Source of the DNA: OLB7 sp966250335
GTDB taxonomy: Bacteria; Bacteroidota; Ignavibacteria; OLB7
NCBI GenBank assembly: GCA_966250335.1
Contig: CBINGZ010000027.1
Coordinates: 12,061 to 76,060, forward strand
DNA length: 64,000 nucleotides
Direction: 5' to 3'
Part shown: piece by piece, positions 58,758 to 64,000 of the stretch
Numbering within the stretch: position 1 is the first letter of the stretch
How the letters are laid out: each line of letters starts with the position of its first letter
Notes under the pieces: generated by a model
The model's database searches: none
Told to the model about the DNA's origin: nothing
Seen by the model: the letters and a program-made list of their open reading frames with translations, nothing else
Position numbers and translations under genes: made by a program

Positions 58758-59429
58758 ATGGTCAACGCGGTCATCGACCTCTCGCACCACAACACCGTCG
58801 TCAGCTTCCCGGAGATCAAGGCGGACGGCATCGTCGGCATCATCCACAAGGCGACGCAGGGTGTATCGTACACCGACCCTACGTACGCAACCCGACGTCC
58901 CCAGGCGCTCTCCGCCGGGCTGATGTGGGGAGCCTACCACTTCGGCACCGGGGACGACGGCGAGGCGCAGGCAAAGTATTTCCTCTCGGTCGTCAATCCG
59001 GGACCGACCGACCTGCTGGTTCTGGATATCGAGCAGAACTACGGCTCGAACGGCCATCCCACGGCGAGCATGACGATCGCCGAAGCCGAGGCGTTCGTGA
59101 GCTACGTACAGAACCAGACCGGACGGTGGCCGGGCCTTTACAGCGGCTCGTACATCAAGCAGCTTCTCGGGAGCAACAGGAACTCGATCCTCGCCAACTG
59201 CTGGTTCTGGCTGGCGGAGTACGGGAGCACGGCGGTGGTCCCGGCCAACTGGCCCACCTGGACGATGTGGCAGTACACCGACGGCGTGAACGGCCCGACG
59301 CCCCATTCGGTCAACGGTGTGGGGAACTGCGACAGGGATCAGTTCAACGGAGATATGAGCGGGCTGCTGCGGTTGTGGGGAATGGAGGTGGCGGAACCGA
59401 CGGTAGCGCAGACGACGCCGGCGAGCTGA
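58758..59429 (+). CDS. GH25-family lysozyme-like muramidase without signal peptide
   Basis: 223 residues. N-terminal VIDLSHHN (Asp7), then GIVGIIHKATQGVSYTDPTYATRRPQALSAGLMWGAYHFG, the catalytic LVLDIEQNYG (Asp90, Glu92) and WFWLAEYG, WTMWQYTDG and CDRDQFNGD near the C terminus: a complete GH25 domain, which cuts the MurNAc-GlcNAc bond of peptidoglycan. It starts directly with the domain (MVNAVIDLS), so no Sec signal, and ends in a short Thr-rich tail. Export would need a holin, a lysis event or a specialised secretion system. A GH18-like gene, also without a signal peptide, lies 1.5 kb downstream. Confidence 0.9.
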   Translation: MVNAVIDLSHHNTVVSFPEIKADGIVGIIHKATQGVSYTDPTYATRRPQALSAGLMWGAYHFGTGDDGEAQAKYFLSVVNPGPTDLLVLDIEQNYGSNGHPTASMTIAEAEAFVSYVQNQTGRWPGLYSGSYIKQLLGSNRNSILANCWFWLAEYGSTAVVPANWPTWTMWQYTDGVNGPTPHSVNGVGNCDRDQFNGDMSGLLRLWGMEVAEPTVAQTTPAS

Positions 59430-59647
59430 GGCGCGACGGGGTTCGATGGCGCGCGAGCCGCTGCCGGCCTGACGGCTGCGGTGTGATGCAATGATATTCC
59501 GCCGGGCCGATGAGGTCCGGCGGAGTTTGTTGTACCGTTATCCGATGCACGGTACTGAGACCATATATATCGCAGCAGATCTTCAACCTGGTCTGTGATC
59601 GATTCGACAGGCTTGTTATCGTTCCGACGGAACTTCGCTCATCTCTC

Positions 59648-60541
59648 ATGGAATCACCTCTCACCTTCGAACTCCTCACGGCAGACAACGGCACGGCCTT
59701 TGAACGTCTCCATCGGATCTATGTCGAGGCCATTCCGGAACGGGAGCGGAAATCGAAGGAGAAGCTTCAGGAGATGGCACGGCACGCCGACTACAGATTC
59801 GTTCTGGCGATGCTGGGAAACGAGGTTGTCGGATTCAGTATCCTCTTCGCTCCCGTCGACGAGTCATTCAATCTGCTTGAATACATCGCGGTCGATGCTG
59901 CATATCGCAATGCGGGGATCGGCGCGCGGCTGCTGACACATACCATAGGACTCACGGCGGGGACTCCCATGCTGGTGGAGGTCGACTCGGATCGCGAGGA
60001 ATGCTCCGACAGAGCCGTCAGGACAGGGCGCATCGGATTCTATCGAAGGCACGGTTGCAGGCGGATCGAGGGGCTGGAGTACATTCTTCCTCTACCCGGC
60101 GAGGGTGATCCACCGGTTATGGATCTGCTGGTGGTGACGGCGGCGGCATCGGGCTCCGCTTCTTCTCATCCTGCCTCAACTTCTGTCTCGACTCCTTCTA
60201 CGGCATCTGCATCCACTCATTCTTCAGATTCTGCGCCTACCCCTTCTGCGATATCCACTTCGACTTCTGGCTCGGCTCCCTGTACGGCATCGGACTCTAC
60301 TTCTTCTCCAGATTCCGCCCCCCCTTCTCCAGATCCTGCATCTACTCCCTCCGCGATATCCACCCCAACCTCCTCTTCGCTTTCTGCTTCAATAAGAACA
60401 CGGGAGAAACCCCGGATTGCAATAACAGAATTAGAGGGATGGCTGCGGACGATCTACACGCGGGTATATGAAACGGCGGCGGATGATCCCAGAATCGTTC
60501 TGATGCTTCGAACGGTCGATGACCCGATCAGGATCGTATAG
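59648..60541 (+). CDS. GNAT acetyltransferase with Ser/Thr/Pro-rich insertion
   Basis: 297 residues. Residues 1-165 form a GNAT domain: FELLTADNGTAFERLHRIYVEAIPERERKS at the start, FVLAMLGNEVVGFSILFAP and EYIAVDAAYRNAGIGARLL, the acetyl-CoA loop (R-N-A-G-I-G-A). Residues about 167-248 are almost only Ser, Thr, Ala, Pro and Asp (SSHPASTSVSTPSTASAST), coded by imperfect DNA repeats. The last 45 residues (PRIAITELEGWLRTIYTRVYETAADDPRIV) return to normal composition and look like the natural C-terminal helix. The insertion therefore seems to have grown inside an ordinary GNAT gene. Substrate unknown. Confidence 0.82.
   Translation: MESPLTFELLTADNGTAFERLHRIYVEAIPERERKSKEKLQEMARHADYRFVLAMLGNEVVGFSILFAPVDESFNLLEYIAVDAAYRNAGIGARLLTHTIGLTAGTPMLVEVDSDREECSDRAVRTGRIGFYRRHGCRRIEGLEYILPLPGEGDPPVMDLLVVTAAASGSASSHPASTSVSTPSTASASTHSSDSAPTPSAISTSTSGSAPCTASDSTSSPDSAPPSPDPASTPSAISTPTSSSLSASIRTREKPRIAITELEGWLRTIYTRVYETAADDPRIVLMLRTVDDPIRIV
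60147..60395 (+). repeat. Low-complexity imperfect repeats inside the GNAT gene
   Basis: C/T-rich coding repeats with period-like units; CTGCGATATCCACTTC-like and CCGCGATATCCACCCC-like copies recur about 110 bases apart, coding PSAISTPTSS-type segments. Likely grown by slippage or unequal recombination. Confidence 0.7.
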
Positions 60542-60897
60542 ACTTTGTCATACCAGACCCGATCGATTCCCATCATGACCTTCTCCCTATCTGCATCGCC
60601 GGTCGGAATCATCCCCGGCAGGGAGATCACTTCATTGAAGAAAATATATCGCACGCGCTATGAATAGATATATCGGCATTGTATCTTGGCACACCTTCAC
60701 GCTGTGTCCGCCGGCAGCAGATCCTTATCACTCAAGGGATCTGCTCCCTTCCGCCGGGCCGTGTGCGGCCGGATCCTGACGGATCGGAGAGCAGAGGAAT
60801 ATCACGGCAGCGACGGCATTCGAAGGCCCGATTCCCGATCACGGAATCGCATGCGGACACGGCGCCACAATCCACAACCACAGTTTTGAGGAACACC
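60542..60897 (+). other. Leader region of the GH18-like gene with hairpins
   Basis: 356 bases. AGCAGATCC (60716-60724) pairs with GGATCTGCT (60737-60745), and a GGCCG/CGGCC hairpin follows near 60757-60770. A near -7 box CAGTTTTG (60881-60888) lies only 10 bases before the ATG, which would give a leaderless or very short leader transcript. No gene is seen. Confidence 0.4.
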
Positions 60898-61806
60898 ATG
60901 AGCGCGATCATGACAGCGATCTACGGCGGCGGACCGTTCTATTCGGGCGGGCAGCCGGTTATGGACGACCTGAAGAGCTCCGGCTTCACCACGGTTATCG
61001 CGTGGTCGGTCCACGTCAGCGCCACGGGAGATCTCATCTACAACGACCCCACGATCGTCTCCAACGGCGCCTACGTGGGTGATTCGAGCTGGCCCGCGCA
61101 GCTCGCCTCGTTGAAGCAGGGATCGACCTCGGTCGACCGGCTCCTCTTCTCGGTAGGCTCCGGCGGTGTGCAGGATTTCCACCATATCCAGGCCCTGATC
61201 CAGCAGCAGGGGACCGGCCCGAACAGCATACTCTACAAGAACTTCGCCGCGCTCAAGGCCGCCATCCCCACCATCGACGGTATCGATCTCGACGACGAGG
61301 ATCTGTTCGACCAGAACACCATCGTGCAGTTCAGCAATATGCTCCACGATATCGGGTTCCAGGTCACGTTCTGTCCGTATTTCGGTCCCTCCTTCTGGGT
61401 CGACTGCCTCTATGCGCTCAACACTCCCACGCCGGGCCTGGTCACCGGCTTCAACCTCCAGTGCTACTCCGGCGGCGCAGGGAACAACCCGCAGAGCTGG
61501 ATCAACGCCATCGCCGCCAAGATGGGCCCGGGCTTCGATGCCAAGGGCTTCGTCTTCCCCGGCCTCTGGTGCCGCAACGGCACCGCCTGCCTGGACGGCG
61601 ACTGCCCGGAGGGGATCACGAGCCAGTTCGCCTCATGGCGGCCGACGGGGATTCAGGGAGGGTTCATCTGGCTGTATGATGATATTCAGAAATGCGTGAA
61701 CTCGAATACGTGTACGGGACCGATGAATACGACGGCGTATGCTTCGGCAATCGTGGCGGGGTTGCAGCCGAGTTTGGTGAGGGCGGAAGTGAAGGTGGAA
61801 AAATAA
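60898..61806 (+). CDS. GH18-like (chitinase-fold) protein without signal peptide
   Basis: 302 residues. It has the opening strand MSAIMTAIYGGGPFYSGGQPVMDDLKSSGFTTVIAWSVHVS and the GH18 active-site pattern D-G-x-D-x-D-x-E as DGIDLDDE (Asp127 to Glu134, Glu134 the acid). Later segments VTFCPYFGPSFWVDCLYAL, VTGFNLQCYSGG, and GGFIWLYDDIQKC are also typical of the TIM barrel. It could act on chitin or other GlcNAc polymers, or be a binding-only relative. No signal peptide. The start at 60898 is fixed by the strand; the open frame upstream is of poor quality. A strong hairpin follows. Confidence 0.85.
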   Translation: MSAIMTAIYGGGPFYSGGQPVMDDLKSSGFTTVIAWSVHVSATGDLIYNDPTIVSNGAYVGDSSWPAQLASLKQGSTSVDRLLFSVGSGGVQDFHHIQALIQQQGTGPNSILYKNFAALKAAIPTIDGIDLDDEDLFDQNTIVQFSNMLHDIGFQVTFCPYFGPSFWVDCLYALNTPTPGLVTGFNLQCYSGGAGNNPQSWINAIAAKMGPGFDAKGFVFPGLWCRNGTACLDGDCPEGITSQFASWRPTGIQGGFIWLYDDIQKCVNSNTCTGPMNTTAYASAIVAGLQPSLVRAEVKVEK

Positions 61807-61825
61807 AAGCGAATGACAATGATGT

Positions 61826-61858
61826 CGCCGTGTCGGGAGCGCGCTCCACGACACGGCG
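61826..61858 (+). terminator. Terminator-like hairpin after the GH18-like gene
   Basis: CGCCGTGTCG (61826-61835) pairs perfectly with CGACACGGCG (61849-61858), with inner GGAGC/GCTCC. Tail GTGTTTCAC only. Confidence 0.6.
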
Positions 61859-61954
61859 GTGTTTCACGAATGGATATTACGTTACCGAATCATCCTACTC
61901 CGCAGTGCTCTATTCGAATTATGAAGTTTATGCATCTATTTCCGCCACGAGCAT

Positions 61955-62176
61955 TTATTCATAGAAACGAGCAGCACTTAACATATTGACAATAAGCTGC
62001 CAAGAAGGCGCCACGTTCGGCAATTCTGCTTTGCCGTACAGCCACCCGACCATACCTTCCAAATAATCATCTACCCTTTTATTCTCCCAAACGTCGCCAT
62101 AACGGGTAAAATGTTTCGCTAATTCGCTGATTGCTTCCATGGCTTGCTCTATAGTTTCCACAGGTTGCTCTTCCAT
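61955..62176 (-). CDS. Small acidic protein resembling DUF7660
   Basis: 73 residues. The pattern LAKHFTRYGDVWENKRVDDYLEGMVGWLYG, then PNVAPSWQLIVNMLSAARFYE matches what I recall of DUF7660: WEN, L-x2-FLE and a terminal PSW ... AA-x-x-YE. Such genes occur singly in accessory regions and have no proven role. The start lies only 18 bp from the left end of the IS30 element, so its native promoter has probably been cut off or replaced. Codon use is AT-richer than the core genes. Confidence 0.7.
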   Translation of the reverse strand: MEEQPVETIEQAMEAISELAKHFTRYGDVWENKRVDDYLEGMVGWLYGKAELPNVAPSWQLIVNMLSAARFYE

Positions 62177-62193
62177 ATATACCTCCTTGGTCT

Positions 62194-63296
62194 CAGGGAT
62201 CTAGCGCAACAAATCGAGGGATAGAAATCTCGTTATGTTGACCTATGAACTATCATCGTCTTAGCCCGTCAGAACGAGAGCAGATCAGTCGACTCCTGAT
62301 GCTGGGAACGTCGCTGACTGCTATTGCAGCCCATCTCGGCCGGAACAAGAGTACGATCTCCCGTGAAGTTGCTCGTATCGAACGTACCGGACATCCCTAT
62401 GCAGCGTTCGATGCTCAGGCGGATGCTGATCGGAAGATGCGACAACGTCGAAATGTGCGAAAACTTGATGCTGTACCAGCATTGCTGAGCCTTGTCAACG
62501 AAAAGCTTGCACTGCGATGGTCCCCGGAACAACTTAGCGCCTTCCTGAAGAAGACCTATCCCGAGGACCGTTCCATGCAGGTGTCGCACGAGACGATCTA
62601 TACCTATCTGTATGTCCTGCCGCGCGGTGAGCTGAAGAAGGAACTCATCAGCTACCTGCGCCATAAGCATCCGGTCAGACGCCGACGGACTCAGCTCAAC
62701 GATCGCCGAGGGGTTATTCCCGCGATGATCTCGATCGAGGAACGACCGGCCGAGGTTGCCGATCGTTCGGTTCCCGGTCACTGGGAAGGTGATCTGATTA
62801 TGGGTGCGGGCAATCGCTCGGCGATCGGTACGTTGGTCGAACGGACAACACGGCTAGTGCTGATCGTCCCGTTAACGGCCAAGGATGCCGCGAGTATGCG
62901 TCGTGCGTTTGCCCGTGCGATCAGAACATTGCCCGAGCAGTTGGCACTCTCACTCACCTATGACCAGGGACGTGAAATGGCCGAGCACAAGCTCTTCACA
63001 GCCGCCACAAGAATGAAGGTATACTTCGCGCATCCGCACTCACCGTGGGAGCGAGGAACCAATGAGAACACCAACGGCTTGATTCGAGACTATTTCCCGA
63101 AGGGGACAGATTTTTCTCAAATCAGTCGACGGAGGATCAGGCAGGTGCAGAAAGAGCTGAACGAGCGACCACGGAACGTACTGAATTGGGATACCCCGAT
63201 TGAAGCAATGATTCGGTTGCTGTCTTCGTATTCTTCGATTGCTCAACCGAACTTCCTATCCCATTAATCCGCAATCATTGTTGCGCTAAATTCCTG
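62194..63296 (+). mobile_element. IS30-family insertion sequence
   Basis: About 1.1 kb. Terminal inverted repeats: left CAGGGATCTAGCGCAACAA (62194-62212), right complement CAGGAATTTAGCGCAACAA (63296-63278), 17 of 19 identical. One intact transposase fills the element. No direct target duplication is visible next to the repeats; IS30 targets are usually 2-3 bp and hard to judge. Confidence 0.85.
62245..63267 (+). CDS. IS30-family transposase
   Basis: 340 residues. N-terminal helix-turn-helix (HRLSPSEREQISRLLMLGTSLTAIAAHLGRNKSTISREVAR), then a DDE core: first Asp in GHWEGDLIMG, second Asp in LTYDQGREMAEH, Glu in WERGTNENTNGLIRDYFPKGTDF. Length is typical, with no frameshift or internal stop, so it may be active. 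It lies between two AT-rich small genes. Confidence 0.95.
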   Translation: MNYHRLSPSEREQISRLLMLGTSLTAIAAHLGRNKSTISREVARIERTGHPYAAFDAQADADRKMRQRRNVRKLDAVPALLSLVNEKLALRWSPEQLSAFLKKTYPEDRSMQVSHETIYTYLYVLPRGELKKELISYLRHKHPVRRRRTQLNDRRGVIPAMISIEERPAEVADRSVPGHWEGDLIMGAGNRSAIGTLVERTTRLVLIVPLTAKDAASMRRAFARAIRTLPEQLALSLTYDQGREMAEHKLFTAATRMKVYFAHPHSPWERGTNENTNGLIRDYFPKGTDFSQISRRRIRQVQKELNERPRNVLNWDTPIEAMIRLLSSYSSIAQPNFLSH

Positions 63297-63413
63297 AACC
63301 GCCCTGTTTGTTACCTTACAGGGTTATACCAAGATAGAATATAAGTAGATAAATCTACTTATATTTTTACGCCTCTGTCAGTTGAAGTGCTGCAAATTTA
63401 AAAAAAAGATGAT
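63268..63413. other. AT-rich spacer
   Basis: Right end of the IS and its flank. It contains the inverted pair ATAAGTAGAT / ATCTACTTAT (63341-63350 / 63353-63362), a possible terminator hairpin for the lipoprotein gene. Confidence 0.35.
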
Positions 63414-63860
63414 TTACCATTCCATGTCAGCTGAAATATTTGTACGAAAGTAGCTCGTAGTCTTAAAATTATAGTTAACGAATGAGAAATTGTCGCTCCA
63501 GTATAGGTAACCTTTATCAAGGATAAATGGATCACCTTTATTGCCACGTAGGGTAAAGTGAAGGCCGTTAACGAAAAAATGATGAAGATTAGCACAAGGG
63601 CGATAGCCCGCGCCTCCATGGCCTACTTCAAATCTGATAGTCGAATCTGTGCATACGGCAACATCTTTAGTAAGACTATGTAACTCTTTAAGGTGTGCTT
63701 GTATCACATCTTGTACTGCTACTGGTAGCTGTGTGTAGGTAAGCGTTTCGGTTTTTCTGTCGTCAAGGCTAGTAGTGTCATCGCAGCATCCTCCAAAGCT
63801 GCCTAACGCTAGTATGACTATGATCGTTAAAATTGAATTAGAAGGCTGAGAAAAGAGCAT
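63414..63860 (-). CDS. Small lipoprotein of unknown function
   Basis: 148 residues. Signal peptide LTIIVILALGSFGGC with lipobox GGC (Cys about 25), so a lipoprotein. The mature part holds YTQLPVAVQDVIQAHLKELHSL, then a Cys-containing strand region (DVAVCTDSTIRFEVGHGGAGYRPCANLHHFFVNG, two Cys) and YLYWSDNFSFVNYNFKTTSYFRT. I do not recognise the family. It is clearly AT-richer than the core genes and sits beside the IS element, so it probably came with horizontally acquired DNA. Confidence 0.7.
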   Translation of the reverse strand: MLFSQPSNSILTIIVILALGSFGGCCDDTTSLDDRKTETLTYTQLPVAVQDVIQAHLKELHSLTKDVAVCTDSTIRFEVGHGGAGYRPCANLHHFFVNGLHFTLRGNKGDPFILDKGYLYWSDNFSFVNYNFKTTSYFRTNISADMEW

Positions 63861-64000
63861 CGATCCTCCTAAAGTATATGTGCCATTATTAGCTATAATG
63901 CGTTTTTATCACCCGAGTAAAGTATGCCTCTTTTGGGCGGGCCTGCTAGGTACTGTCTGACAACTATGGGGAATCGGATTCGAGCATATTCAGGTAGAAT
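63861..64000. other. Window end
   Basis: 140 bases. Only the likely promoter region of the lipoprotein gene is expected here. The sequence breaks off in GC-richer DNA and no gene start can be read. Confidence 0.3.

Overview
The window is a high-GC bacterial chromosome segment from the Bacteroidota/Chlorobiota side of the FCB group, most likely an Ignavibacteria or Kapabacteria-like lineage. Four things point there. A short protein at 2601-3137 ends in a type IX secretion sorting domain of the PNPFNPST kind. Several promoters carry the Bacteroidota -7 element TAnnTTTG. The tmRNA encodes a tag ending ADSYEYRLAA, close to the tag known from Chlorobium. The order pheT - coiled-coil gene - zapA - structured RNA - rny is common in that group. 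No 16S rRNA or ribosomal protein is present, so the lineage is inferred.

Layout. 1-12.1 kb is mostly core: guaB, nuoE, a T9SS cargo, a DUF4402 surface protein, a small cas-less I-E-type CRISPR array, rny, a 6S-like RNA, zapA, a coiled-coil protein, pheT and ssrA (tmRNA). 12.3-18.1 kb is one 1927-residue modular secreted protein. 18.2-20.1 kb is a small accessory patch: a frameshifted VOC gene and an AT-richer DUF262-HNH nuclease. 20.1-24.0 kb holds a TPR-LuxR regulator, a pirin and a tRNA Val-Met-Ser cluster.

24.1-42.7 kb is the most coherent and most interesting part. An FNR-like regulator (28426-29139) sits among genes for PEP synthase, GerW, tandem UspA, a solo cyclic-nucleotide-binding-fold protein, a BON protein, a baeRF-type release-factor-like protein, an OmpA protein, Hsp20, an SDR oxidoreductase, an outer-membrane/ABC/HlyD export operon and a CBS-domain protein. 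Eight promoters here share one architecture: a palindrome TGAY-N4-GTCA whose centre is exactly 33 bp upstream of the centre of a TAnnTTTG-type -7 box. Six of the eight boxes match exactly, and in gene orientation six sites read GTCATG in the proximal half. I read this as a clustered stress, low-oxygen or dormancy regulon, similar in content to low-oxygen loci of Proteobacteria but built on a Bacteroidota promoter.

42.7-53.0 kb holds a TonB-dependent receptor, a VOC protein and a copper-resistance island: a CopB-type ATPase, a His/Met-rich lipoprotein, CopA, CopZ, and an ECF sigma factor with the CxC linker and C-terminal Cys cluster of CorE-like (metal-sensing) sigma factors. 53.2-58.4 kb holds a membrane LuxR protein, a DUF4199 protein, a VOC protein, a second TPR-LuxR regulator and a secreted propeller-like protein. 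58.7-64 kb is accessory: a GH25 lysozyme and a GH18-like protein that both lack signal peptides, flanking a GNAT enzyme with a Ser/Thr/Pro-rich insertion, then a DUF7660-like gene, an IS30 element and an AT-rich lipoprotein gene.
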